Source: Usnea hakonensis
Taxonomy: Eukaryota; Ascomycota; Lecanoromycetes; Lecanorales; Parmeliaceae
Reading direction: 5' to 3'
Assembly (NCBI GenBank): GCA_013423325.1
Contig: BLJB01000348.1
Span: forward strand, 1 to 64,000
Length of the DNA stretch: 64,000 nucleotides
Numbering within the stretch: the first letter of the stretch is position 1; every line of letters starts with the position of its first letter. Under the pieces are notes generated by a model. The model was not told the origin of the DNA and did not search any database. It saw only the letters and a program-made list of their open reading frames with translations. A program made the position numbers and the translations under genes. This document shows positions 46,492-56,863 of this stretch, piece after piece.

Positions 46492-46591
46492 GGGAGACAG
46501 GAAATGTTTTGATGCATTTTCCTCAAGGTATCCACTCATCGCCGAATTGTGACGCGGGCGCGACATGGCGCTTCCAGCGCTTTTAGACCAG

Positions 46592-46662
46592 TGAGCGGAG
46601 AAAGTGCGCTATGAGCGGAGAAAGTGCGCTGGGCGGAGAAATGCGCTGATCGGAGAAAAGCT
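46592..46662. repeat. GAGCGGAGAAAGTGCGCT short tandem repeat
   Basis: Two near-identical 20-bp units (46592-46611 and 46612-46631) are followed by two shortened, diverged units, all containing CGGAGAAA. Confidence 0.85.
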
Positions 46663-46763
46663 AGCATCACTGAGTCGGCTCCAATGAATATATTGCTCCG
46701 TAGATTGACGGGCCTTGGTTTCGCTACCTGTTCTTCGGTCGTAGCTCTGAGAAGTTTTATCTA

Positions 46764-47137
46764 TACCTGAAGAGCGTTTCGACCTGGTCGAGCTGGGTTG
46801 AAACGTACCTGAAGAACGTTTCGAGCTGATTTCGATTGAAACGTACCTGAAGAGCGTTTCGAGCTGGTCGATCTGGGATCTGGGTTGAAACGTACCTGAA
46901 GAACGTTTCGACCTGGTCGAGCTGGGATTTTAATTGAAATATACCTGAAGAACGTTTCGACAACGTTTCGAGCTGGTCGATCTAGGATTTCGATTGGAAT
47001 GTACCGGGAGAACGTTTCGAGCTGATTTCGATTGAAACGTACCTGAAGAACGTTTCGATTTAGGGTTTTAATTGAAATAAACCTAAAGAGCGTTTCGAGC
47101 TGGGATCGGGGTTGAAACGTACCTGAGGTACGTTTCG
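46764..47137. repeat. Array of imperfect inverted-repeat units
   Basis: About nine irregularly spaced copies of a unit built on GAAACGTACCTGAAGAACGT followed by TTCGAGCTGG. The arms GAAACGT and ACGTTTC can pair. Diverged copies carry AAATATACC or GGAATGTACC. The last unit (47115-47135) has the symmetric form AAACGTACCT/AGGTACGTTT seen in the 104-bp repeat. Further copies lie at about 46140-46200. Confidence 0.88.
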
Positions 47138-47944
47138 GCTTGAAAATTCCGATTCTTAAATGTTTTGAGATGGGCTTCGCCTCTCTCCCCTCCCTCCCTC
47201 ACCATCCTCTTACGAGTACTTATTCAGATTTGAACACACCACTCCACCCCCGTCCCAAAAAAAAATCCAAACCTCACCCCTTCCCCCTCCCCCTCTTAAA
47301 AAACTTTCCCCCCCCCCACTCCCCCCCCTCATCCCCCTCCATCCCTCCCACTCCAACTCCAACGCCAACACCCTCGCCCCATCCATCCATCCATCCATCC
47401 ATCCGCACCGCACCGCTTCGTGCCCATTCTTTTTTTTTTTTTGGCGTTTATTTAGCCTTGGGCTTAGGCTGCCGCATTCTCTAGGTGGATATTTTTACGG
47501 AACGGAGATAGATATGTTGAGAGAGAGTTGGGGGGGTTTTGGTATTGGGTGAGTTTGGGTACGGGGTTGTTGGGGGGGGTGTAGGGGATGGGGGTGTGGG
47601 GGGATGGGGACGGATGGGCGGTTTGTAAGGGGGGGGGGGGTATTGGGTGCTTGGGGAGTGTGAGAAATTGATGTGCGTTTTTGGCGATTGGGTTGGTTGT
47701 TGTTTCTCTCTGGGGTTCTTATAGCTTTTGTTTTTTATGTTTTTGGATTTCTTCCTTCTTTATCTGTAGCTCGCTATGTCTTATTTTCTTAGGCCTGTTC
47801 TGCCATGTATGAAACTACTGGGGTGGACTTCTGGCGCTAGGGGCCATGTTTGGTTGGTCCTGGTCAAGATCTCTGCTCTGCTGAATGAAGCTGATGCCTC
47901 CCTCACTGGTATCTGTGGTTCAGTGTCTTCCTCCGGGCCCGGCA

Positions 47945-48655
47945 CTAGCGATCGTTTCTGAGTTGGGGACGGCCAGAGTAAGGCGAAGGCGAAGGGCGTG
48001 GATGATTGGAAGGTGGTGCGTGGTATGGTGTTTGATTTGAAGGTGTTGCCCGATCGGGTGCCATGTATGAGGGATGTGTCTGAGTTGATGCCCGATTTGG
48101 AGATCCATATGAAGGTGGTGGCTGATATGGTGCATGATATGAAGGTAGTGGCTCATCATTTACCGCCTCGTCCACCGCTTCATCGTGCAGCACCTCATTG
48201 TCTACCGCCTGTGCGCGACCCCAGGGCGTGCGACTGATCTCCTCAACCCGCCAAAGCTTCATATTCTCCCCGCCATACAATCCCGGACAGAACGGTGACC
48301 ATTGTGCATCACGGTCCGGTTGCCGCAGGTTGTAAAATCCGCTGACATACTTGTAGCTCACCACGAATTCCTCGTTGCCGTGGCCTTGGGCGTAGACCGG
48401 GTACGCGTAGAGTTCGAATTCGCCCTCGGCAAAGTGCTGTCATGGTATGTTGGTATCTTGCTGATGAAGGCGGACAGGAAAACTTTTGGGGTTTGGGGGA
48501 CGGAGGGGAGGGATGATGAGGGCGTCACTTGCCTCTTTCTTGCGGTACCACGGTTTACGCGTTGGATGATGGTCATTTCTATGAGGCCTGAAATGCCAGT
48601 GATCATCGCAGCGGTATGCTGGGGCGCCGTCACGAGGCTCGCGATAAGGTGCCAT
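47945..48655 (-). CDS. Small YRCxxHWHF-motif protein, paralog B
   Basis: Exons 48533-48655 and 47945-48436 (minus) encode 204 residues. Exon 1 contains GAPAYRCDDHWHFRPH and ends YRKKE. Exon 2 begins HFAEGEFELYAYPVYAQG and includes SYKYVSGFYNLRQPDRDAQW. The C-terminal third is Pro/Ser/His/Tyr-rich, with repeats of PSY and APY type, and is probably disordered. The 96-nt intron starts GCAAGT, the classic GC-AG donor, at the same phase and position where paralog A uses GTAAGT; the acceptor is CATGACAG. The alternative GT one codon later breaks the reading frame. No signal peptide is seen. Function unknown. It shares the YRCxxHWHF block and SGF block with the gene at 45061-45514. Confidence 0.62.
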
Positions 48656-49923
48656 TTGGAATCTGATGAGACTTGGAGAGCGATATGCTCGGTGATGGGC
48701 TACTTCGGGGGAAGAAGGCGGTGCGCGCAAAGTGTCTGGCTTTGGTAGAGAAAGAAACGATCAGAGCTTAGTGAGTGTGCGCTTTATGTTGTGAACTGTG
48801 GTGTGATGGTCCTTCTGAAGATGGATGTTTACTTGCTGTAGGGAATGTAAATGGAAGAAAGGTGACTCTAGGTGGGAAACCATAGGGTGTTGTGTTAAGT
48901 ATTATGTGTTCAATGCAAAGCCCCGCACTGTAAGCCGATTGGTTTCATAATCGTGTCGGATGGGGGCAGTATTGGTCGCCGTTTCTCGAGGAGAATGCTA
49001 AACTCAACCTGCCTGGGGAAAACTAAGACAATCTGCTACTGGCTTGAGACTATATAATCTGTGATATGTCAGATCATCGGTGTTTAAGAAATTATTTTGG
49101 GAGATAGCGCAAACGACGGTAAGTGTTGATAAAACTGAACTGCTCAGCAACATCACTCCCAGGCCAAAGGGAAATTAACAACGGTAGTCTCATACCTCAG
49201 TGATCTCCAATCGCCTGTATCGACTTTGAGCTATCGTAAATAATCTCTCAGAGTCTGAAAACCAGGATGGCAAATCTGAGCGTCGGATACGGTAGCCGCG
49301 AAAATGCATCAGAGGCAACCTAAGAAGTGTTAAAGTCGACGTATGACTTTTGCGACACTCTCTTAGGTCGAGAGCTGGCGTTGTCCACAAATCCAGCGGC
49401 CGGGGGTGAGAAAGTCAAAGGGAAAAGGCGCGCCAGGTATCAGCAAGCACAAGATGAGAGCAATGCGACCGAAGTTCTGCTGTTACATATCCTTAGACTG
49501 TAGTATAGCTTCACACAAAGGAGATATAGGATCAAGCAATTGTATTAGCGCATACATATCTCAAATCATGTTCAGACTCTTGTCTTTCACAAACAGAGGC
49601 TTGGCAGCACGTGACGTTGAGCTAGTGGTCGGTTCACTTTGTGTCACCGACCTTCTTTCTTCATCAACTCTCAGCAAAGCAACCTTCGAACCTTTCTCTA
49701 CCGAAATACTAGCATCTAGGCATCAGATACTGTGTCATTGCACAATTTACATCGGCACATCAAATCATTAACGAATCCTATTCTAAGCGCCACTCTTTGA
49801 GGTGGTATAATGGATTGTCGAATGGCTACTGGACCCCACTCGACGGACAGAACTTCTAAGGTACCGAGTCATTTTGAGTGTGAATGATCCACTTCTCGGA
49901 GACTGACAGGGGCCTAGGGCGAG
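48656..49923. other. Intergenic region, nothing recognised
   Basis: About 1.3 kb of upstream sequence shared by the minus-strand paralog B and the plus-strand F-box-like gene. The 121-codon frame at 49406-49771 has no recognisable domain. Confidence 0.45.
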
Positions 49924-50667
49924 ATGTCAGCATTCGAGAAGCTGCCTCGAGAGATCCGCGACCACATCTACGAACATTGTCTCCTCTTCGACGGAGAGAT
50001 AGACCCATTTCCAGACAAACACCCCGAACAACGCTGGAGACATGAACGTCTCGTTTCCGGGGACTTTTCAATTGGGGCCCACCCTATCGAAAACAAACCT
50101 TGCGTTGCTCTTCTTGGTGTCAACTCAAAGATCCGAGATGAAGCAGCAGGCACTCTTTTTGGCAAAAACACCTGGCGAATCTCTTATGGGACGTTTGCGC
50201 GGGATGTTGAGACCTGGTGGGAGAAGTACGCCCAATACTTTAGCCACCTTGTCACGAGCTTCGATTTTCAAGATGCCGATCAAATAGATCTTTTAAGTGT
50301 CACCATGGGGGAGCTTGCCGATGACTACGAACACCTCGATCCGGAAGGATACGGCGATATCCATGAACTACAGCTACTTTTCTTGAACTTTGGCTTCACG
50401 GGTAAGAAGGACATTCTACTACAGATGGAGCTCAAGACCTTGTCAATTGATCTAAGATATCTTTTCTGTCCCGACCAGTGCTGTCGCCGCTTCACGATTC
50501 AGACGTTGTTGATACATTTGGGATCAGCGGGATCATGGTATAGGTTGGAGCAGGAGCGAGGTCGCGAACCAAACTCCAAGCCAAGAACCGATGTCAAGCT
50601 TCTAGGGTTGAAAAACGACGAGGAAAAGAAGCTTTTCTGGGACACATGGGGCTATAAGGCCGATTGA
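49924..50667 (+). CDS. F-box-like protein (2EXR-type), tandem paralog 1
   Basis: A single exon of 247 residues. It opens MSAFEKLPREIRDHIYEHCL, the LPxEIRxxIYE motif of fungal F-box-like/2EXR proteins. LLGVNSKIRDEAAGTLFGKN, the usual second motif, follows near residue 60. A central LFCPDQCCRRF segment and a C-terminal KLLGLKNDEEKKLFWDTWG also occur in the next gene (51343-52299), so the two are duplicates. F-box-like proteins can be substrate adaptors of ubiquitin ligases, but the expanded fungal families are mostly uncharacterised. The ATG is the first in frame and sits directly at the conserved motif. Confidence 0.75.
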   Translation: MSAFEKLPREIRDHIYEHCLLFDGEIDPFPDKHPEQRWRHERLVSGDFSIGAHPIENKPCVALLGVNSKIRDEAAGTLFGKNTWRISYGTFARDVETWWEKYAQYFSHLVTSFDFQDADQIDLLSVTMGELADDYEHLDPEGYGDIHELQLLFLNFGFTGKKDILLQMELKTLSIDLRYLFCPDQCCRRFTIQTLLIHLGSAGSWYRLEQERGREPNSKPRTDVKLLGLKNDEEKKLFWDTWGYKAD

Positions 50668-51342
50668 CAGATGACCGATGCACGTATAGGGCGTTGGGGA
50701 AGACTTGCAATCAATATCCAGACTCTATACTTGACACAATGGCTGCATGCCGTTGCTGTTAGCATAAGAAATTTCAATCTCTTACCTGTCGAGGCCGATA
50801 GCTGCTCACAGGGAGAAGCAGACGAGTAACCATATAGACAAGTGTCTTAAACCAATTATCTTATAATGACGTGGTTGAAGATGATCGTAACATCTCTGAT
50901 ACAGGGTCTAAAGTATTGAGGCATTTTCGAGAACTACGGTCAAAGAGTGTTATAAAAGTCTTGTCTGTCCTATCAAATGCGAGTAGGAGTAGGGTAAGGT
51001 CAAAGATACATCCGCGACGTTTAACACATCTGTCTTGGCATCATGTGATCAGACACAAGTGATAAACCTTGTGACACTTACCTCCGCTTTCTCTCTCAAA
51101 CACCATCTATGACAATCTCTTTCTCTCTCCTTCTTTTATTCCTAACTTTCTCACCTCTGTTGCTTCGACTCTCTCTGGTCAAGCTGGAATCATAAGCACG
51201 GCTTTCGAGCTTCATGTCGAAGCGCAAGGTTGGACTCATGTTGGTGCCTGTTACCAACTGTCACTTTTACAGATCGCGCGTTGCTGACTTGGTTCCAGCA
51301 TCACCTTACAGCCACCTCGAGATCCCAAAGCGCCCTTAAAGC
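50668..51342. other. Intergenic spacer between paralogs
   Basis: Probable 3' flank of paralog 1 and promoter of paralog 2. No further feature seen. Confidence 0.5.
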
Positions 51343-52299
51343 ATGAAGTTGACATTCGAAAAACTTCCAAGAGAAGTTCGAGACCAAATTTACGGGTACT
51401 GCCTCATTCATGATGGAGAGATCATACCGTACCCGACCGTCGATGAAGTGCACCAGATTGAAGAGAGCGGCGGCATCCCAGCGAAAAGGTGCAGTTTACG
51501 CAGGTTCATTGAGTACAAGGACAGAGAGTATCGGTCATGTGCGGAGATAAAGTACGCCACTGACTGGCCAAGTATTGCCCTTCTTGGAGTCAGTAAGGGC
51601 ATACGGGAAGAGGCGGCGGTTCTCCTGTTTGGCATGAATGTGTGGCGTTTGTCATTTAGGCTACTACACGGTGATGGAGACGAAAACGAATTTTGGTTGG
51701 CTCACCGAAAACACTTCCGTCACATCACCACACACATGTCATCGAATGATGTTACAACAATGGTGGACATCATTAAAGAACAGAGACTTGAGGGAAAGTT
51801 AGCAGGCTGGAGCGATGACAAAATCATGAACTCAATCCATAACGAAAGCGTTGACGAGCTAGGGTGGACTTTCTGGTGGAGGCACGATCTCATAGAGCGG
51901 ATGATTCCAACTCTGAAGTCCTTGGTGATCGACATCGAGAACTTGTACTGCCCTAGGGGTTGTTGTCGCCATGCATTACTTCATAGTCTGTGTATGGCAT
52001 GGCGCACATACGCACCCTGTTATAGACTGACGCTTGACGGATCACTCACTCCTATAGAGAATGACTGCTTCTTGCTAAATCATGAGAGCGTTAGAAATTG
52101 GAAAGAAAATTCTGCCGGGGAGAGTGAAAAGGTGGAAGAGATTGAAAGCATGCCGCCCAAAGCTGTGGATCTTGCTCTCCAGGTAAAGCACAAGGTCGAT
52201 TTCAAGATTTTTGGATTCATCGATGATAGAGAGAGGGAAATTTTCGGGAAGCTCTGGGGAAAAGCGGTCTTGGGCTTATATGCGCAGGGGGCGATCTAG
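51343..52299 (+). CDS. F-box-like protein (2EXR-type), tandem paralog 2
   Basis: A single exon of 318 residues. MKLTFEKLPREVRDQIYGYC opens it, with IALLGVSKGIREEAAVLLFG near residue 75. NLYCPRGCCRHALLHSL parallels LFCPDQCCRR of the upstream gene, and FKIFGFIDDREREIFGKLWG parallels its C-terminus. Compared with paralog 1 it has an insertion after the first motif and a Glu-rich stretch near the C-terminus. Same orientation, about 0.7 kb spacing and shared motifs indicate local duplication followed by divergence. No membrane segment or signal peptide. Role in ubiquitin ligase complexes is possible but unproven. Confidence 0.75.
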   Translation: MKLTFEKLPREVRDQIYGYCLIHDGEIIPYPTVDEVHQIEESGGIPAKRCSLRRFIEYKDREYRSCAEIKYATDWPSIALLGVSKGIREEAAVLLFGMNVWRLSFRLLHGDGDENEFWLAHRKHFRHITTHMSSNDVTTMVDIIKEQRLEGKLAGWSDDKIMNSIHNESVDELGWTFWWRHDLIERMIPTLKSLVIDIENLYCPRGCCRHALLHSLCMAWRTYAPCYRLTLDGSLTPIENDCFLLNHESVRNWKENSAGESEKVEEIESMPPKAVDLALQVKHKVDFKIFGFIDDREREIFGKLWGKAVLGLYAQGAI

Positions 52300-52464
52300 A
52301 GTCGGGTTAGGAGAACTGATCCGTCAATGCTTGCATGGTAAAGCGAAACTGAAAGGCGTCATTCTGAGGTTCATAATGTCAATATGAAGCTGGCAAATAG
52401 CTTTCGGTGTACACCATTACCTATGTGCGTTGGACTTATTGCCGTACTAAGTAGAAGGAATAGG

Positions 52465-53487
52465 CTAAGCACCCGTCCACCTCTTCTCAATCTCCGCCTC
52501 TAATTCACGCAGTCGTTGCCGTTCATATAGACTAATCCGACGCTCTATACTTATTCCTATCTCATTGACTCTCCTAACTTCCAACATGGGTCGCACCCAG
52601 CCCGCCTCCACGCTGCAATTTTCCTCCATACCCCAAAATTCGACCCCCACCCCCAACGTCCGCAGCTCCATCGACGCCACAATCCCCCAAAACCTCGCCC
52701 ACGTCTCGGCGTCGTGCGGCGTTGGTACGCGGCCGCCAAAGTGGGCGGGGTTGTCGAACCGGATCCAGGGGTTGAGGCGAAGATGGCGGATCTCAGCAAA
52801 ATGCCACGGCCGCAGGACGTAGTCCTTCAAGTAGATCAGGACGAGCGGCGAGGCCATGGAGAAAGTGTTGCTCCCATAGAGAACCGGAAGGGCTTCGACG
52901 TAGATAGCGTGGCACGTCAGGGGCAGAGATAGCGAACCCGACGAGAATTGGGCCGGACGCGGGATGCGGTTTTGCTCATCGAGCCACGTGATGGTGAGAG
53001 GCGGGCGGGTTCCGAGAGGGTTCTGCAGGGCGACCGTGCCGGTGGGCAGGTCTTGACTCTCAATGTCTTCAACGTGCACATATCTGTAGTGCGCGATGCG
53101 CTGAGAGACGTCGACAAGATGGATAATGTCGCCGCCAAGGACGATCTCGTAGATGCGCTGACGGATCTCCGGCGGGAGCTTGGTGAATAGCGGAGACGAT
53201 GGTTGGGGATGAATGGATAGTGAGGTTTGCGATAGATGATGCCGAGTATTTGGTAGGGGAGGCGGCCTCTGTGCGAAGACACGGGCTTGCTCTTGGGCGT
53301 GGCGGACATCCTTGGTGTGTTCTTGCTGTTGAGGATAGGTGCGCCCGTGATTGCAGGCCCGGTGGAGGAGATTCAAGGTGTGATTTAGTATGGTCTCCAT
53401 TATCGAGAATTGCATTTTGATGTGTTGGAGAAAGCTGAAAAGCGCAGTGGTTGGATGTACTTTATGTAATCCTGTGAAAGACCTCAT
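52465..53487 (-). CDS. F-box-like protein (DUF7730-type)
   Basis: A single minus-strand exon, up to 340 residues. The conserved LFTKLPPEIRQRIYEIVLGG starts near residue 101. LPLTCHAIYVEALPVLYGSN follows near residue 190, then IRHLRLNPWIRF and a C-terminal coiled segment rich in Arg and Glu. The first ATG (53487) adds a long non-conserved leader; an internal ATG at 53415 (MQFSIMETILNHTLN) is an equally likely start. The layout matches a large family of fungal F-box-like proteins annotated DUF7730 (name recalled from memory). It converges on the tandem pair and belongs to the same local cluster. Function unknown. Confidence 0.7.
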   Translation of the reverse strand: MRSFTGLHKVHPTTALFSFLQHIKMQFSIMETILNHTLNLLHRACNHGRTYPQQQEHTKDVRHAQEQARVFAQRPPPLPNTRHHLSQTSLSIHPQPSSPLFTKLPPEIRQRIYEIVLGGDIIHLVDVSQRIAHYRYVHVEDIESQDLPTGTVALQNPLGTRPPLTITWLDEQNRIPRPAQFSSGSLSLPLTCHAIYVEALPVLYGSNTFSMASPLVLIYLKDYVLRPWHFAEIRHLRLNPWIRFDNPAHFGGRVPTPHDAETWARFWGIVASMELRTLGVGVEFWGMEENCSVEAGWVRPMLEVRRVNEIGISIERRISLYERQRLRELEAEIEKRWTGA

Positions 53488-53939
53488 TCCATATAGCCTT
53501 CCCCCGCAAAGTGACCTCCCTCAAAGCCATTACACTACTATATTAGGCCTACACCGAGCTCTTTACTCTGGTACCTCCTCCGAGAGAGCCTATGAAGTAA
53601 GCCTTCGCTAAAAGGCCTTATAATTACCCTCAAATAGATATCCTCCTGTATAGTGACGAAAGTACTCTATGGCCTTCTTATCACATCTACTATTCTTAAT
53701 TGTATAGGCTAGAAAGCTACCGAAATCACCCTCAAACAGCCTATATACACCAAATTAAGGCTTCATTATTACCACTTTAGGATATTGCGACAATAGAATA
53801 GATTTTAGGTAATTGCGCTGATTGATGTTGGTCTCTGCATACAAATTCAGGTGGTTGGTGTAGCAGGTGTGTGTGCCAAGATATTGCTTTTTTTTCTGAG
53901 CATGCTAAAAGACAGCTAGCGCCTTGGCTTTGAGGATCA
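53488..53939. other. AT-rich intergenic island
   Basis: Visibly richer in A, T and TA dinucleotides than its surroundings, especially 53600-53790, and without coding potential. It may be a degraded repeat, but no terminal repeats were found. Confidence 0.45.
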
Positions 53940-54704
53940 ATGACAACGTACGAGGGGTTCTATTTTCACCATCGCCAGCTGTTTTCCTCCTCACATCTCC
54001 CAAACCAGCAAGACAGACTGGATAGGATCCCAATGCCTTCTACCGAGCCCAAAACAGGGGTTCCAGATCAATCATCAGCCCTTCAGTTCCGCCTTTTTGG
54101 CCTCCCACTGGACCTCCGAATCATGATATACGAAGTATGTCTCTTCTCTCCAGGCGAAATTATCATCCAGCGTGTCCGGCACGATCAGGAGCAACTGGAA
54201 TCGAACAAGCGCCTAGTCCCAAATGTGAACTTACTGCTCGTGAGCAGGCAAGTGTATAGAGAAGCGGCGCCCGTGGTGTATGGGTGCAACACATTCAAAT
54301 TCTACTTGCAGCCAGATGGCTCGACTGACTTGGATTTGTTTGAGATCCGCTTGACCAGCATTAGCCGCAATAGAATATACCACATAGACTTCACGTTGAT
54401 TCGAAAAACCATCTATTATAAAGTGGCCCTCTACGACATGCTTTCAAATCTAAAGCGGCTGCCGAGACTTAAAATCCTGCGTATTCTCATATTCCAGGAT
54501 GTCGGAAGCCACCTCTTACCCTTGATGCAATATGTTGAGCGGAGCAAGGGAAATGCGGAGGTAAAGCTTCTCATTCGCAAGATGTGCTGCAGGCAACGAT
54601 TAGTCGCAGTAGATGCTGGTATCTTAGATGCAATGCGAAAGTGGAATTGGACAGTGGCAGGCAACTTTCACGTCAAAGGACAGCGTCAAGCACAGGATCG
54701 TTAG
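53940..54704 (+). CDS. F-box-like protein, fourth cluster member
   Basis: A single exon of 254 residues. The conserved pair is FRLFGLPLDLRIMIYEVCLF (near residue 50) and LLLVSRQVYREAAPVVYGCN (near residue 98). RNRIYHIDFTLIRKT and LKRLPRLKILRILIF follow, then a MCCRQRL segment that weakly recalls the CC-R motif of the tandem pair. The ATG chosen is the first in frame; an internal ATG (MPSTEPKTG) about 30 codons later is possible. The gene shares its overall plan with the three preceding genes but is the most diverged. No signal peptide or membrane segment. Function unknown. Confidence 0.68.
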   Translation: MTTYEGFYFHHRQLFSSSHLPNQQDRLDRIPMPSTEPKTGVPDQSSALQFRLFGLPLDLRIMIYEVCLFSPGEIIIQRVRHDQEQLESNKRLVPNVNLLLVSRQVYREAAPVVYGCNTFKFYLQPDGSTDLDLFEIRLTSISRNRIYHIDFTLIRKTIYYKVALYDMLSNLKRLPRLKILRILIFQDVGSHLLPLMQYVERSKGNAEVKLLIRKMCCRQRLVAVDAGILDAMRKWNWTVAGNFHVKGQRQAQDR

Positions 54705-55634
54705 GTCCTTCGGATATCTCATAAGACAAGAAGGCAGCAAGTCACACGGCAACCAGTCAGAGAGAATCTTGCAGCGCGCGTAATGTCTCCCAAGCAGGAT
54801 TTGGGGAGCTTCCCTCGTAGGAGGCCCAAGGATGTCCCAATAATCTGGCCAATCTCTTCGCCCGGAGCATCTGAAATTTCAGGTGACGCGCCTAGGGATC
54901 CAAGAGCTGCTGCCAGAAGCTCCAGGTGGCGCATTCAGGCGCAGGTATAGCGTGGCATTGCTGCTCTCCTTGGAGCAGTTGGACGAGTGGGCCAATACAA
55001 TCTAAACCGGTTCCAAAGCCTGCAAGTACCGGGTGTGAAATTATCATCTCCAACAACAAAAGAAGATCGTCTCCAACGGCACAAGAGGATTGCTGGCCCT
55101 CTTCTCCTGATTCATAGTGTGGCTGGAGGCCAATTGTGTCGAGCTGTAACTGCCGTGACAGTGGACAACACAGCTAGGCCTCTCCCAAATCCTAGCATGA
55201 GGACATCATTGCAATCAAAGTGACAGAAGTACTTCGGATACAAGCTTCTCAGTGGCTATGGATGGACCATTTTGATCAATTTGCTGATAGTGAGGTAGAA
55301 TTAAATGACGGAGTTTTTCATGCTTCCTAAGGGGCTACTTCGTGACAAAAGTCAGTATGTTGGGTCACTTATGTCGACACGATATCCTTCCATCAACACC
55401 ACTTATCTTCATTCTGCTTTTACGTCTTTAATATGCTGCTTTCCATTCTCGAAACAAGCGATCTGGTACACTGCATCAATAGTGTCGATCTCTTCACACG
55501 GAGACACTACATCGATGCGAACTAGAGCTTCCATGAATCCAAGGTCAAACTTGGAAAATGTTTGAGCGATATGTAGGACTACTAACGTGCTCACTTCCTC
55601 TAGCATAATAGCCAACACCGCCAATCCCGACTCT
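54705..55634. other. Intergenic region, nothing recognised
   Basis: About 0.9 kb between the fourth F-box-like gene and the C2H2-type gene stop. Short frames only. Confidence 0.5.
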
Positions 55635-56715
55635 CTACAACATCGAGCCATTTCGCAGCAAATCGCCATACTGTCCTCTTTTCAAAGCCATGTCCACTCT
55701 CCCAGGATCCACAACCCACGTCCCATTAGCGTCAAGCATGCCTCGACGTTCCAATTCTTGCATGGTCTGCTGGAGATGCGCTTGCCCGTCGTGAATGGCT
55801 TTCTGCCAATGTTGGAACCTTGAAAGGAGCGTTCCATTGGTCAAAGATCCCATGCTGAGGTTTTCGTCGTGCGGCTCCGAATTGTCCGAGGCACAAGGTC
55901 TGAGTCGCGGCTGAAGATGAGAAAAGTCTGGATCGTAGTGCTCTAGGCTATCCAGGGGATTGAACATGACGGAAGGATCAGGATATTCGAGGTCTGGCTG
56001 CTGGTTCTCGGAGCTTTTCGATGCTGAAAATATTGAGTGAGGCTGGTGACCGTTGAGCTGGAAGTTGCCTGTCGCAGAGTCGTCGAACTGAGTACCCGCA
56101 AGCATGTAAGCTTCAGGCCTTGGAGCTTGCAGCTGATTACTTTGTAGCTCACTGTTGATTCATGAGTTAGATCCAACACCCTACTCGCTAGCAAGGGGCG
56201 CCCTCCTACCTGAAACTCAGACTGCCACGATTTGTACCATAGGCGGGATCATTCCATGTATCATCCCATCGCGCGCCATTCGGATTGCCGTACATCTCCA
56301 CGCACCTGGCAAAGTGAGACTGGACATGATCTCTCCTTTTGTGCCAGCCACGACAAATTGGACATTGGTATTTGCAATCTTCGCTTTGCGGATTCATAGG
56401 CCGAGGGACCTCGCCTGGAGCTAGCGTCGAGGGTGTTACGACGCCGTTGACGGCAGCGAGTCGTTCGTAGAATTTCCGTTGTCTCTCATCTCGCTGCTCT
56501 TTTGGTCTTAAAGCATGAACGGCTCGCTTCCGGGAAGAAGAGATGGTGGTGGTGGCATAACCAGCGCTTATAACCTCGTCAGTATGTACAGTTTGCAAAA
56601 TTCAAGGTAATTACTCCTCGTCTGAATCATTCCGCTTCCGCTTCAGTACGGGAGACTGGAATCTCTGGGTGTTGAACGCGTATCCTCCTCCTTGTAATGT
56701 CGGAGGATTCACCAT
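55635..56715 (-). CDS. C2H2-type zinc-finger protein
   Basis: Exons 56615-56715, 56210-56566 and 55635-56151 (minus) give 324 residues. Exon 1 ends in a basic stretch (VLKRKRNDSDE) like a nuclear localisation signal. Near residues 98-120 lies CQYC-like YQCPICRGWHKRRDHVQSHF followed by ARC, a single finger with a C-x2-C pair and H/C ligands. The C-terminal part is acidic and Gln-rich, with a coiled segment (AHLQQTMQELERRG). Intron 1 (48 nt, 56567-56614) uses the ATAAG acceptor, since the nearer GAG gives a stop. The frame remains open above the chosen ATG (TPWAFEQQFAQVHG), so an upstream exon is likely, perhaps interrupted by the MITE. Probable nuclear DNA-binding protein; targets unknown. Confidence 0.65.
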
Positions 56716-56863
56716 ACCGTGTACTTGTGCAAATTGTTGCTCAAATGCCCAAGGAGTCAGTTATAGTCGGCGTCTCTGTTAGATTCCGGCTGGATTCTTT
56801 GATAATTACTAATAGACGTACATTAACGAAGAGAGAATAAATGTCGGATTATAAGCCAAAATA

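Larger units (their letters stand above)
45515..47944. other. Repeat-rich region between the paralogs
   Basis: No gene is supported. It contains a G-rich tract (about 45520-45625), TACTG and AT microsatellites, the 104-bp tandem repeat, the inverted-repeat array, a C-rich/CCAT-repeat stretch (47220-47410) and another G-rich tract (about 47525-47660). Open frames across the 104-bp repeat (46221-46552) simply translate the repeat. Confidence 0.7.

Noticed and set aside
46221..46552. Plus-strand open frames of about 60-75 codons
   Set aside because: They are translations of the 104-bp tandem repeat and repeat themselves; no codon or domain evidence.
46764..47137. CRISPR-like array
   Set aside because: Repeat units vary in sequence and length, spacers are irregular and partly repeated themselves, no cas genes are present, and the DNA is eukaryotic.
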